Origin: JAOXRU01 sp965247735
Lineage (GTDB): Bacteria; Bacteroidota; Bacteroidia; Flavobacteriales; Flavobacteriaceae
Assembly: GCA_965247735.1 (NCBI GenBank)
Contig: CBDFHN010000002.1
Coordinates: 310,001 to 374,000, forward strand
Length of the DNA: 64,000 nt
Direction of reading: 5' to 3'
Below the pieces are notes generated by a model that worked only from the letters and a program-made list of their open reading frames with translations, ran no database searches and had not been told where the DNA came from. Below, piece by piece: positions 8,082 to 17,488 of the stretch. The translations under genes were made by a program, and so were the position numbers. Numbering within the stretch: the first letter of the stretch is position 1; each line of letters opens with the position of its first letter.

Positions 8082-9233
8082 TTATTTATTAGATTCTAAT
8101 AAACTTTCAATCTTGGTTAATCGGTCAGATAAAACTTTTATTTGCTGATTTTCTTTTTCTAACTTGTTAATTTTCTTCTCTTGTGAAATAGTATAAAGCG
8201 TTAACTCTTGTATTTCTTTTTGCTGTTGAATAGTATAAAGCGTTAACTCTTCTATTTTTTGAAGCAATTTAATATTCATTTCTGCTAAATGAATACCATC
8301 CTTTTCCATTTCTTTAGCCGAAGCAATTTCCGGAAGGTGTTTGTTCTTATTAATATATGTTTCTACCTCTTCTAAGGTTGGTAGGTTATAATCGTTTTCA
8401 AAAACAAAATCAGCTCCACCTGCTGTTGCTGTTACTTTTACTTCTCTAGAATGAATTAATCCTTTTACAGTAAGTTTTGAATCTGGAGTTGTTGTTCCTA
8501 TTCCTAAATTACCATTATTATCTAACCTCATATATTCCGATAACTTTTGCTGGCTATCAGAATCATTATTAATTCTATTTCTATAAAGCCATCTAAAACC
8601 AACATTTGAACCCTCAAAAATACCTTTGTTTGTATATTTATTTCTTCCATAATAAATGTCTTTAGTATCACCATTGTTTCTGTAAGCATTAAAGCCAACA
8701 TATCCAGCCCATTTATTTGAGCTTCCTCCCCAATTTGTTTCATTAGTCCAATCTATATTTAAGACCCCTCCTCTTCCTGAAGAAACTCTACCCTCTACAT
8801 GTAATTTACTATATGGAGTTGTTGTTCCTATTCCTATATTTCCATCAGAGTTAATTCTCATTTTTTCTGACATAATATTTGCATGTTCTGTGTAAAAATG
8901 AAGAATACTACGGTTAGCTTGGGAACGAGATGCAGAAATTGCTGCATGTGCTGTACCTGTTGCACCAATTTGAAAATTAATTACTGTTCCTACATTTGGT
9001 ACAGTGCTAAAATTACTAAGTCTGATACCACTAATATCATTTCCATAAGCATATGGAGCACTCATTTCGGTAGCAATATCTTTTCTTATTTGAAATAGAG
9101 TTGATGGATTAGTTATCCCAATACCTACATTTCCATTTATTGAATAAATTGTATTTTGATTATCATAATTATGCTGCGCTTTTACTCCTAAACAAATCCC
9201 AAGTAAAGTAATTGATAATATTATTTTTCTCAT
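8082..9233 (-). CDS. Secreted GIGT-repeat protein, paralogue of the 6763 gene
   Basis: 383 residues with a signal peptide (MRKIILSITLLGICLGVKAQ). It has three GNVGIGITNPSTLFQI-type repeats, a variable middle part (FHTEHANIMSEKMRINSDGNIG-like strands, a GGVLNIDWTNETNWGGSSNKW patch), then the same C-terminal module and a longer coiled coil with an extra LTLYTISQEKKIN heptad block. It is the first gene of the pair and has a good promoter. The variable centre with a constant C-terminal base resembles fibre proteins whose tip varies and whose trimerisation base is conserved; this reading is inference. Confidence 0.8.
   Translation of the reverse strand: MRKIILSITLLGICLGVKAQHNYDNQNTIYSINGNVGIGITNPSTLFQIRKDIATEMSAPYAYGNDISGIRLSNFSTVPNVGTVINFQIGATGTAHAAISASRSQANRSILHFYTEHANIMSEKMRINSDGNIGIGTTTPYSKLHVEGRVSSGRGGVLNIDWTNETNWGGSSNKWAGYVGFNAYRNNGDTKDIYYGRNKYTNKGIFEGSNVGFRWLYRNRINNDSDSQQKLSEYMRLDNNGNLGIGTTTPDSKLTVKGLIHSREVKVTATAGGADFVFENDYNLPTLEEVETYINKNKHLPEIASAKEMEKDGIHLAEMNIKLLQKIEELTLYTIQQQKEIQELTLYTISQEKKINKLEKENQQIKVLSDRLTKIESLLESNK
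8203..8522. repeat. Duplicated 3'-end module, copy 2 (pairs with 6851-7170)
   Basis: Second copy of the near-identical C-terminal coding module described at 6851-7170. Here the segment GTATAAAGCGTTAACTCTTG is additionally repeated in tandem, which adds one coiled-coil block. Confidence 0.8.
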
Positions 9234-9303
9234 TTTTTATCTTCTTTTAAGTGTAAATAGTAATAAGTAAAACTTATAATATTTACACATCTTATATTTA
9301 TTT

Positions 9304-9335
9304 CAAATATAAAAAACATACAGATAATATTCAAC
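9304..9335 (-). promoter_or_regulatory. Promoter of the GIGT-repeat gene pair
   Basis: On the minus strand TATATTTG (TAnnTTTG) lies at 9304-9311 with TTG at 9332-9334, 20 bases upstream. The start codon is about 70 bases downstream. Confidence 0.7.
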
Positions 9336-9419
9336 AAAATATCATAATACTAAGCAAAATTTATAGCATACTAGTAACAATTTACAATAGACTCAACTAA
9401 GACTCTATTATTATAATAC

Positions 9420-9814
9420 TTCGGCGTTATGCAGTTAATTACACAGATACCATTTCTATTTTTAATAATATGTTATTGTTTATAGCCCATAAGAGAAAGA
9501 TGTTTAAAATAGATATTTCAAAAGCACTACCCATTTTAGCATAAGCAATCCACTTTTGGGCATCATCTACCAAGTTTTGTGTAAGAGTAATGCGTTTTTA
9601 TACTAGATTCATTCGCTTTTGTACAAATGCTACGAGCTTTTGTACACGAGTAATTCATTTTTGTACAATAGCTATGAGTTTTTTAACAAGTGTAATACAC
9701 TTTTGAGCAAGAGTATAGCGCTTTTTATCATTATCTATTGCTATCTTTTTCAAAATAATAATTATTACAGTATACCTCCTCTGATTATGAGTATAGCCTA
9801 AGATAAGCGCCGAA
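9420..9814. other. About 395-bp non-coding segment bounded by imperfect inverted ends
   Basis: TTCGGCGTTAT at 9420-9430 is inverted at 9803-9814 as ATAAGCGCCGAA (one base inserted). Between them lies the 21-bp repeat array. No complete gene is present. The ends are short, so this could be chance or the remains of a small mobile segment. Confidence 0.35.
9532..9741. repeat. Ten units of a 21-bp degenerate tandem repeat in exact phase
   Basis: A TTTTG/CTTTTG-type core recurs at 9535, 9556, 9577, 9598, 9619, 9640, 9661, 9682, 9703 and 9724, always exactly 21 bp apart, although the bases between are strongly diverged. On the minus strand one frame reads as heptads of the form x-L-V-Q-K-x-I (for example LVKKLIAIVQK, QKLVAFVQKR). 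It is broken by two stops (9598-9600 and 9655-9657) and leads into DAQKWIAYAKMGSAFEIS. The strict phase with no indels suggests decayed coding sequence for a coiled coil. Confidence 0.75.
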
Positions 9815-9929
9815 CAAGGCGTATTATTTTCTGATTATCTCGGAATAAAAACTATAAAAAAAACAATATTTAACAATATTTTTCTTACATTATCGTTTTA
9901 CTAAAACCTAACCATTTAAAAATCAACAG

Positions 9930-10637
9930 ATGGGCTCAATTTCAAATAAGTCTTTTGCAAGTAATTTAGCAAAGACAAAAGAATTTAAAATTATTTTAGA
10001 GGCAACTCCAGAATATAGTCCACCTGACAAAACAGTTAGTGCAGAAGAATTGCACAAAAACATTGTTAAAGCTGGAAAAATAATGGAACGTATTGCTACT
10101 TTAGAAGTAGTAGTTTCTGATACTTTAGGAGAACGGCGACAACTGTATAGCAAAGCCGAAGATTCGCTTATAAAAAGACTTAGTCCTATTATAAACTTTG
10201 TAGAAGCGGTAAAAGGCAAGGACAATTCTTATAGCAAAAGCATTAAAAAACTTATTCGTCAAATACGGGGAGTAAATACCAAGAAAAAGAATGAAGATCC
10301 GAATAAAGATACCAAAACAAGAAGCAATATAGAACGTACTTTTGGTAGTCGTTGGACAGATTTGGGTAAAATTATAGCAAACCTCAGCAGTATGGGAAAA
10401 GAATATAACCCACCTAATGAGATTATAACTCTTGCGTCCCTAAAAATACTGCACCAGCGTATGGAAGATACCAATACTAAAGCTGCAGAAAAGAAAGCAA
10501 TGCTTAAAAACGAGAGAGAGAAACGAAAAGAAATATTTAAGCAGCTTACAGCTCAAAAAAATAGAATAAAAATGTTTGTGATTTCCCAATTTGGGGTAGA
10601 TTCTAAAACTTATAAAAAGTTTATAGTTAGCCTTTAG
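9930..10637 (+). CDS. Helical protein of unknown function
   Basis: 235 residues, lysine- and glutamate-rich, with no signal peptide and no membrane segment. I do not recognise a family. Residues 1-75 and 150-225 look mostly helical (for example MEDTNTKAAEKKAML, KNEREKRKEIFKQLTAQKN, a likely coiled coil), with a charged low-complexity linker around residues 112-130 (NTKKKNEDPNKDTKTR). It stands alone on the plus strand, next to the decayed heptad repeat array on its 5' side and two wobble-paired hairpins on its 3' side. A DNA-binding or structural role is possible but not supported by any motif. Confidence 0.65.
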   Translation: MGSISNKSFASNLAKTKEFKIILEATPEYSPPDKTVSAEELHKNIVKAGKIMERIATLEVVVSDTLGERRQLYSKAEDSLIKRLSPIINFVEAVKGKDNSYSKSIKKLIRQIRGVNTKKKNEDPNKDTKTRSNIERTFGSRWTDLGKIIANLSSMGKEYNPPNEIITLASLKILHQRMEDTNTKAAEKKAMLKNEREKRKEIFKQLTAQKNRIKMFVISQFGVDSKTYKKFIVSL

Positions 10638-10694
10638 GCATAGTGGTTACTATAATATAGTGCTTATTTTTTTAAATTTAATATGTTATAATGG

Positions 10695-10732
10695 CTATGG
10701 TCTTCTTTTTACTTGCGTAGGGAAGATTGTAG
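10695..10732 (+). ncRNA. Wobble-paired hairpin, copy 1
   Basis: CTATGGTCTTC (10695-10705) pairs with GAAGATTGTAG (10722-10732) over 11 positions if G-U pairs are allowed. That is true only for RNA read from the plus strand. The flanks ATGG and GGGAAG are shared with copy 2, but the loop differs. It may be a 3'-UTR structure of the 9930 gene. Confidence 0.45.
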
Positions 10733-10957
10733 TTGTTATTTTTTACTATGCTTAGTAGTTATGCATTTTAATACTAAAATAATGACTTCCTTTTTTGTCA
10801 AAAAATATTTGATTTTAAGGACTATAACATAAAAATATTTCTGATCGCATTAGATTATAAAACAAATAGATGAATATTAAATACCACCTGGCTAAACACT
10901 AGGTAGTATAAATAAAATTAAAGGTTGGTTTTTTAGATTAGTTTCTAGATTTAATGG

Positions 10958-10991
10958 CTATGGTCTTCTATGTTTTGTGGGAAGATTGTAG
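10958..10991 (+). ncRNA. Wobble-paired hairpin, copy 2
   Basis: The same two arms as at 10695-10732 (CTATGGTCTTC at 10958-10968 and GAAGATTGTAG at 10981-10991), extended by one G-C pair, around a different loop (TATGTTTTGTGG). The conserved arms with a diverged loop argue for selection on the stem. Confidence 0.45.
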
Positions 10992-11044
10992 CTATTTTAT
11001 TATTTGGCTTTTTTCAAATTTATTTTAATAACTAGTACTACTTT

Positions 11045-12856
11045 TTATTCTTCTTTTAACAACACCCCTTTGGTATCGTATTTTTTACCATCAAAGTTAT
11101 AGGTACGCGAATTATTACTAGTAGAAAGTATAACACCATTACTGTCTGTATTAACAATAATAGTTCCCTTTTTATCAATAAGCTTAAAACTACCATCGTA
11201 CTCAACAGCAGTAACACCTTTTACAAAGTCATATGCCGTTTCGTATATAAATGGAAGTACAACTTCACCTTTTTTATTAATAAAACCATATAGACCAGCG
11301 CTCTTTCTTATATAAGAAAGTCCTTCCTTAAATTCTCCAGCTTCATAATATTCCATTTTGGTTACCATTTTACCAGCAGTGTTCATAAAGCCAATCATAT
11401 CATTGCTATCCTGAACCATTATCATATCTGTACCTCCCTTATATACCTTATCTACACCAGGTATTTTAGTCTCTTTACCAGTTCTATCCAACTTAACAAT
11501 ACCTGCTGCTGTTTCTGCAAACACCAATCCGGCAAGTTCTAGAATTTGCAAATATTTATATTCGCTTATTGCTTTATTATCATCAGAAAATAACGCATAG
11601 TTGTCATTATGATAATTAGGTTGTATGGCTACTAATCCATTAGTAAAACTTTTAATCTTATAAGCCTTTACAGAATCTAATTGCTTACTATTATTATGCA
11701 CATGGTAGTAATTATCATTGTATTTATAATAGCCAGAAACCAATTTTTCTAAAGGACGTGGAAAGTTCTCTTCATTAAATAGCGTTTTACCTGCTGCTGT
11801 CTTAAAAACTATATGATCTTGAGTTGGTACTTGTATTATTTTTTGGTTTAGATCATAATTTACAGCTGTAAAATTTACTGTTTTTTTTATCTCTTCTACT
11901 TCAAAAAACAATTTTATCTCGTTTATATTACCAGTATAATATCCGTCTTGATAATCAAAACCATCTGACTTAAGTCCCTTATGATTTTTTCGCTTTTTTA
12001 TTAAATAGGCTTTAAAATCTGCAACAGAAGCAAAATCATTATTATTTAGCTTAGTACTTATTTCTTTAAAATAGGTTATAAAATCTTTATATGCTCCTGC
12101 TTGGTCCTCTAATGCTATTTCTGATGATGATGATGATGATCCTTTTAATGTTTTTCCTTCAAGATTTATAGCTTGTGACTTTATAAAACCTTTAATTTTT
12201 TCACTTGTTTTTAGATAAGCATAGTTATCTTTTATTTTTAGCAATTGTATTTTATTGCCTTTGTATTTTACCTTCCTTTTTTTTGCGGATAGGACAACTG
12301 AATCATATTTATTAGGATAACTTATCTCGTATCTAACCCTTATACTGTCTATAGGTTTTTGAGCTCCCCATTTTCTTGCAAAAAAGAAGCTTACCTTATG
12401 ATCGGTAAAACCATCAGTCTTAGTTGTGCCATCACTATAATAGATTTTTTGAGGTATAAACTCTCCTTTAACTCCATTTCCTAATTTTACCCTGCTTTGA
12501 AATCTATATCTAGAAAAATCAAACTCTACTTTAGTTATATTTCCAGTATATTCTTGCAAAAGTTTTATGGCTTTAAACTGTGTTAAGGCATCACCAATAT
12601 TAGTGGTATCTATATTAAAGGCGTCATCGTAACTTTCATCTTCTTTTGCTATAGATTTTATGGTTTCATCAGAATCTAAGAAAAAAGACATAAAGTTTTC
12701 TAATGCCTGAATATTCTCTTTGTACTTAGTTGTAATCTCTGCTAAGTCTAGTCCTTCTATTTCCTTTAAATGATCCTGAAATTGCTGTTCCGACAATTGA
12801 CCAATGCTAAGCGGAATAAAAGCAAAAAAGGCAAGTACTGTTATAAAAAACTTCAT
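11045..12856 (-). CDS. Secreted protein with C-terminal WG-type repeats
   Basis: 603 residues with a signal peptide (MKFFITVLAFFAFIPLSIGQ). The N-terminal 330 residues are not recognised. They include a serine run (SSSSSSE) near residue 245 and alternating beta-rich stretches. From about residue 440 there are WG-repeat-like units (GIVKLDRTGKETKIPG, MIGFMNTAGKMVTKMEYYE, LYGFINKKGEVVLPFIYE, SFKLIDKKGTIIVN), a beta-propeller-like repeat common in Bacteroidota exported proteins. It is single-standing, between the hairpin region and the large 12993 gene. Cellular role unknown. Confidence 0.75.
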   Translation of the reverse strand: MKFFITVLAFFAFIPLSIGQLSEQQFQDHLKEIEGLDLAEITTKYKENIQALENFMSFFLDSDETIKSIAKEDESYDDAFNIDTTNIGDALTQFKAIKLLQEYTGNITKVEFDFSRYRFQSRVKLGNGVKGEFIPQKIYYSDGTTKTDGFTDHKVSFFFARKWGAQKPIDSIRVRYEISYPNKYDSVVLSAKKRKVKYKGNKIQLLKIKDNYAYLKTSEKIKGFIKSQAINLEGKTLKGSSSSSSEIALEDQAGAYKDFITYFKEISTKLNNNDFASVADFKAYLIKKRKNHKGLKSDGFDYQDGYYTGNINEIKLFFEVEEIKKTVNFTAVNYDLNQKIIQVPTQDHIVFKTAAGKTLFNEENFPRPLEKLVSGYYKYNDNYYHVHNNSKQLDSVKAYKIKSFTNGLVAIQPNYHNDNYALFSDDNKAISEYKYLQILELAGLVFAETAAGIVKLDRTGKETKIPGVDKVYKGGTDMIMVQDSNDMIGFMNTAGKMVTKMEYYEAGEFKEGLSYIRKSAGLYGFINKKGEVVLPFIYETAYDFVKGVTAVEYDGSFKLIDKKGTIIVNTDSNGVILSTSNNSRTYNFDGKKYDTKGVLLKEE

Positions 12857-12992
12857 GAGATATTATTTTGATATGGTTATTTTTTATTGCGGACAAAGAT
12901 ACTAATACTAGGCTATAATTAACAGCTTTATATAAAGCTATACTATGAATTATTAACTAAATACAGTATAGCCCGTTATTTTTAACTTTGCG

Positions 12993-15900
12993 CTATATGT
13001 TTTCTTCAATTTCTTCTTTTGCTTGAAGTAAAATTTTCCTGATTTCCTTTTTTAAATCCTCTAAATCTATATTGTTTTTATCTAACTTTTCTGCTTTAAA
13101 AGTATTCCAAAAAACATCATCTTTTAATTGCTCCTGTACCCAATCTAATGCCAAAGGATTATTGCATTCTGTAATTATATCTATAATACTTTTGCACAAT
13201 TCTCTTTGGAATATATGTTTTGCAATGGAACTCATCCCATACTGAAACAACTCTTCTAACTGTTGACGAGAAAGAATAGCTGTAGCCTTAAAATCGTCGT
13301 CTATATCTTCTGCAAAAATGCCAGTAAAAATGGAAGTTGCTAATGCTATTTGTCCATTGCTAAGTGCCTTTTTTATAGCTGTTATAACAAAATTAAATAC
13401 AGAAGGTGTTTGTATATGATAGCGTAAAAATAGACTAGCTACAGTTCTTACTGGGGTATATTCTTTTTCAAATTCTATAGCCTTTTCTAGAGGAAAATCT
13501 TGTTTTGTATAGTCTTTATGACAAAAAGAATGATTGATTATTGGTTTGGAAAGCCAATCTTTTACCAAAGCCATATTTGGGTCTTCTTCATCCTTTATAA
13601 ATGTTGCTAAACCTTCAGTAAATAAATCTTTAAAAGCATATTTATCTATATTTATTTCTAAAAGCAACTCAGAAGTAACAAATGCTTTGTCTTCAATAGT
13701 ATTGGTCATTAAATAGTGAAAAGTTCTTATTTGTAAGGCATACTCATTCATGGCATTTATAACCTTTAGAAGCAGTACTGGTTTTATTTCTGATAGTGCT
13801 TTTTCTATTACTTTGTTTATGCCTTGCTTTTTATCCTCAGCGCCATTACTATTCTTGTAATCAGTAATTTTAGTATTAAAAATAGAAAGTTGTTCTCGTA
13901 CTTCTTCCAAACTTTCTATTTTATCGCCTAGTACTATTTTTAGATCTTCGTATTTTTTATCTATTTTATTTGCTCTAAAATAAAAGTCGACCAAGCTTCT
14001 TAGTAATTCTTTATCAGTAATTAGATCTCTTAACTCCCAAATCATTATTTGCGCAAAGGGACATGCGTCTCCAGAACCCCATATTTCTCGTTCATTATCC
14101 AATTCTATCAGAAAATTATTGGCCATAGCAGCGCTATCTTTTGTATTTGGATTTAATGCCATTACATAAGATAGTAAGCTAATGTTACTGGTATCTATCT
14201 CTTTGATAATTTTATCAAAAGCATCCCAAGATTTATACTTTAGCAGGTTATTTCCTAGCCATCGTACCCGTTTTACTGTATTTTCTTCTGGATTTGGATA
14301 GATAGCAACAGCGGTATAACATTGTAATAATGCAGCTGCTCCTCCCCTATATGTATAACTTTGGGTAATCCAAATAAGATATGCTCTACGTTTTAGAAAT
14401 GCAGTTTTTAGAATTTCGGTTTCTTCATCATCATTAGAACTCGACGATAAGTCTAAACTATGGTAAGCATTAGTTTTATTAAAATAGCCAATAGCCATAT
14501 TAAATATTGGTAACTCTTTTGCTAATTCTAGTTTAAGCACTAGCTCTTTTACTTCAGCATAGCGATTATCTATAGTAAAACCAAAGTGCAATAACCAATA
14601 TAATGCCAAATGAGGATCGGTATCGAAGGTTGTTTTCTCGTCCTCATAGGAAGTATTTAATTCCTCTACATTTTCCCAGTTTCCATACGGACTTGCAGTC
14701 TCTCTATGTGCCCAATTTATAAATAGGGATGACATCCATTGGTAGCGTTCCATTAGATTTTCTGCAGATACCTTTAGTTTTAATGGTGTTAGGCTATAGT
14801 CAACGTCATATTTTTCTGGTTTTTTTAGTGTTACTTCCGTAATACTTGCATCTTCATGGCTATAACCATAGGTGCCAGACTTACCACGATCGTCCAATAC
14901 CACCCAGTCTCCTGCTTCAGGAAGAATCATGCTTCCTTTTTTTAATTCTTTGTCTTCATATACACTTACTGTGCTGCAACCTGCTAGATCATGGTAATAA
15001 CAGCCCCAATCTTTCATATAGGATTCAAAATCTGCAGCAAAAAAAGCATCTATATCTACTGTTTGCTTTTCAAAATCATTAACTAGCAATGGACTATTGT
15101 TACAAAGAAGCTCGTTTACTTTTATAAAATTGAAACTAAAGGTATCATCATCTTTTATTCTTATGCTAAGGTCGGCAATACCATTAGAAACTATGCTTGC
15201 TTCTTTATTAAAATTTAAAGTAGGTTTAAAAGATGTTACACTTGCTTTATCATGCAGCAATATATCTGTACTACTACTTTGACTTATAAAGTGTGATGCT
15301 CTATAGGTGTTGATAACCGTATAGTTTTCTACAATAACATTTGAGGCAAAAAAGTAGTTAAAACCACCATCTATAATAAGGTTTTTAACCTTTAGCGTTC
15401 CTTCAACAATAAAAAAGGCTTTAGACCATAGTCCTGCTCTATTGAGGAATAATGTACCGTCAACACTAAAGTCTCCTTTGATATATATTGATGTTTCCTG
15501 ATTTAGTTCAAAGTGTGTATCGTGTATCCAATTGTCTTTTATCTCAAAAGAAGCTTTATTTAGCTCTAGTAAATCAGCATTAGATAAACTTACCTTTGTA
15601 CTGTACTTTTCTAATAGTGCTTCTTTTTTAGAAGAGATGTATTGCTGCGATTGTAATTTACGAGCAAAGCTTTCAACTAATTTTATCTCTGCAGGATATA
15701 ATGCTATTTTCTTTTTGGTATAAGCAGTTAGCCATTGCTTGCGTTCTTCTTCTGTTTTGAAAAACTGTAGGTATTGTTTTTTATCGCCAATAGCTATTCT
15801 TATGCTTGCATAATTATCATAGACCTCTATAAGTTCTTTTTCGTAATCTATTTGCTGTTGAAAAGAATCTAATATCGTTTGTTTTTTTAATTGATTGAAG

Positions 15901-17198
15901 GTACATCCAGTAAGTTTTTCAAAAATAAGTGCCGTTTCTACTGGTTGTAGTCCTGCCTTAGTGTATTTTTTTGCTAATTTTTTAAAAAAAGCTCTTATAT
16001 CGTCAGAATATTTTAGCTCTTCTGTTTCATTTTTTTTGTATTCTTTATTAAAATTTTTGAGTGCTATTACCTTAGAGCCTATATAGGTACCTTCTTTAAA
16101 GTCTTTAACAACAATAAAAGAAACTAACCATTCTAATGGATCATTAGCAGTAGTATCAGCATAAAAATATAATGAGTTTAATTCCAATATTGAATTTTCT
16201 AAGGCTTTTAATGCTATAGGCTTTGCAGGAATAACTAAAGGCAACTCTGGCAAGGTTATTTCCTTTAGTACTGGAGCTTTATAATGTTCGTCTGGCTTTA
16301 GTTCTAATTGATATTTTTTGTAAAATGCCGCTGTACTTAGTTCTTCACCGTAGTTATCACTCTTAAGTATACTAGCATCTATTTGTGTTTTAATAGTTTT
16401 AATATCATCAAGATTATCGGAGAAATTATAATACTTATCAATTGCAATAACCTTGTTGTTTTTTATAAATACACAATCTGAGCGCACCGTTATGGCTTCA
16501 TTTATATAATTATATTGAATATAGAATTCATCATGAGGATGCTTATTACTTAATGCTGACCCTAATAGAGAAGGATCTTTAACCTTTATAAAGTTTGCAG
16601 TTGTTGCTTGTGTATCATCAACTGTGGTTTTAGTAATTAATGATCTCAATTCATGAGTTTCATAATATTTAAAGCTCATGGTCAATAGCATTTGAATGTA
16701 TTCCTCAAAAGAAGAGGTAACAAAATGGTCGTCTACATAGTCATATTCATAATGTATTAATCCTGCAAAATGCATTTCTAACGTTTGAAAACCAATTTCG
16801 TCATTAAAATACCCTAGTCTATACTCTTCATTGGCTTTATAATTGACTAGCTTTAATGATGAAAACTTACTTTCTAAAGTATTTTTATCATTAAGAAGTA
16901 AAAAACAGTATGTTTTATCAATTATGATATCACTCGCTATTTGTTTTGATAAACTAAATGTATCGGTAGTTATTATAACTTCACTATAATTGCTATCTAG
17001 TAATTTATCTATCTGTTGTTGCAATTTTGTAGCAAGCTTTTTACTGTTTGTTGCATCAATACAGTCGTACTTAATTTTATTCTTTCTTAAATCAAAACTA
17101 TAATATAAAAAATAGCTCTCATAAACATGTAAAAAAATGTGTTTTTGCTTTTTAACATAACTAAGTATCTTCATATGTATCGTATCATTATTTAGCAA
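12993..17198 (-). CDS. 1401-residue protein of unknown function with a beta-solenoid-like middle
   Basis: No signal peptide or membrane segment is visible, so it is probably cytoplasmic. Residues 1-150 look like a small alpha/beta domain. Around 535-690 there is a run of short beta repeats (IYIKGDFSVDGTLFLN, FIVEGTLKVKNLIIDGG, NVIVENYTVINTYRA) resembling polymer-forming or left-handed-helix-like proteins. After a WGCYYHDLAGCS segment and an unusual patch rich in Trp and Tyr (MERYQWMSSLFINWAHRE), the last 500 residues are helical and solenoid-like (EDPNMALVKDWLSKP, LSRQQLEELFQYGM). I do not recognise the family. The start may be the ATG at 17198 or the Met at residue 9 (MKILSYVKK), which looks more natural. 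No partner gene is adjacent. Confidence 0.8.
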   Translation of the reverse strand: MLNNDTIHMKILSYVKKQKHIFLHVYESYFLYYSFDLRKNKIKYDCIDATNSKKLATKLQQQIDKLLDSNYSEVIITTDTFSLSKQIASDIIIDKTYCFLLLNDKNTLESKFSSLKLVNYKANEEYRLGYFNDEIGFQTLEMHFAGLIHYEYDYVDDHFVTSSFEEYIQMLLTMSFKYYETHELRSLITKTTVDDTQATTANFIKVKDPSLLGSALSNKHPHDEFYIQYNYINEAITVRSDCVFIKNNKVIAIDKYYNFSDNLDDIKTIKTQIDASILKSDNYGEELSTAAFYKKYQLELKPDEHYKAPVLKEITLPELPLVIPAKPIALKALENSILELNSLYFYADTTANDPLEWLVSFIVVKDFKEGTYIGSKVIALKNFNKEYKKNETEELKYSDDIRAFFKKLAKKYTKAGLQPVETALIFEKLTGCTFNQLKKQTILDSFQQQIDYEKELIEVYDNYASIRIAIGDKKQYLQFFKTEEERKQWLTAYTKKKIALYPAEIKLVESFARKLQSQQYISSKKEALLEKYSTKVSLSNADLLELNKASFEIKDNWIHDTHFELNQETSIYIKGDFSVDGTLFLNRAGLWSKAFFIVEGTLKVKNLIIDGGFNYFFASNVIVENYTVINTYRASHFISQSSSTDILLHDKASVTSFKPTLNFNKEASIVSNGIADLSIRIKDDDTFSFNFIKVNELLCNNSPLLVNDFEKQTVDIDAFFAADFESYMKDWGCYYHDLAGCSTVSVYEDKELKKGSMILPEAGDWVVLDDRGKSGTYGYSHEDASITEVTLKKPEKYDVDYSLTPLKLKVSAENLMERYQWMSSLFINWAHRETASPYGNWENVEELNTSYEDEKTTFDTDPHLALYWLLHFGFTIDNRYAEVKELVLKLELAKELPIFNMAIGYFNKTNAYHSLDLSSSSNDDEETEILKTAFLKRRAYLIWITQSYTYRGGAAALLQCYTAVAIYPNPEENTVKRVRWLGNNLLKYKSWDAFDKIIKEIDTSNISLLSYVMALNPNTKDSAAMANNFLIELDNEREIWGSGDACPFAQIMIWELRDLITDKELLRSLVDFYFRANKIDKKYEDLKIVLGDKIESLEEVREQLSIFNTKITDYKNSNGAEDKKQGINKVIEKALSEIKPVLLLKVINAMNEYALQIRTFHYLMTNTIEDKAFVTSELLLEINIDKYAFKDLFTEGLATFIKDEEDPNMALVKDWLSKPIINHSFCHKDYTKQDFPLEKAIEFEKEYTPVRTVASLFLRYHIQTPSVFNFVITAIKKALSNGQIALATSIFTGIFAEDIDDDFKATAILSRQQLEELFQYGMSSIAKHIFQRELCKSIIDIITECNNPLALDWVQEQLKDDVFWNTFKAEKLDKNNIDLEDLKKEIRKILLQAKEEIEENI

Positions 17199-17488
17199 TT
17201 GCTAAACATTATGTTTTTTAATTTATTCAATAGCGGGAAATTACCACAATTGTATACTTCTAAGAATTATAATTAATAGTTGCATACATCTAATTGATAT
17301 CTGTAGGTTACTATTAATACTTGCAAAAAACATGTTGTATTACATTGTAAGCAAAACTCAAAAAAGAACATGTAATACTTCTAGAATGTTAAAATATAAG
17401 TCTATTTCTTAAAATAATCTTAATGTATGTTCTCTTTTATTAAACAAACGTTAATTTCAGCCCAATAATAAACTACTAATCAACTTAT

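Noticed and set aside
9619..9801. 60-residue plus-strand ORF across the 21-bp repeats
   Set aside because: It covers only half of the array, has an atypical Tyr/Cys/Asn-rich composition and no start context. It follows from the repeat period rather than from a gene.
9420..9814. Integron attC-like ends (GGCGTTATGC on the left, GCCGAACAAGGCG on the right) around the 21-bp array
   Set aside because: The core motifs each deviate from RYYYAAC/GTTRRRY. The matching second half-sites expected 60-140 bp away are absent on both sides, and no integrase gene is in the window.
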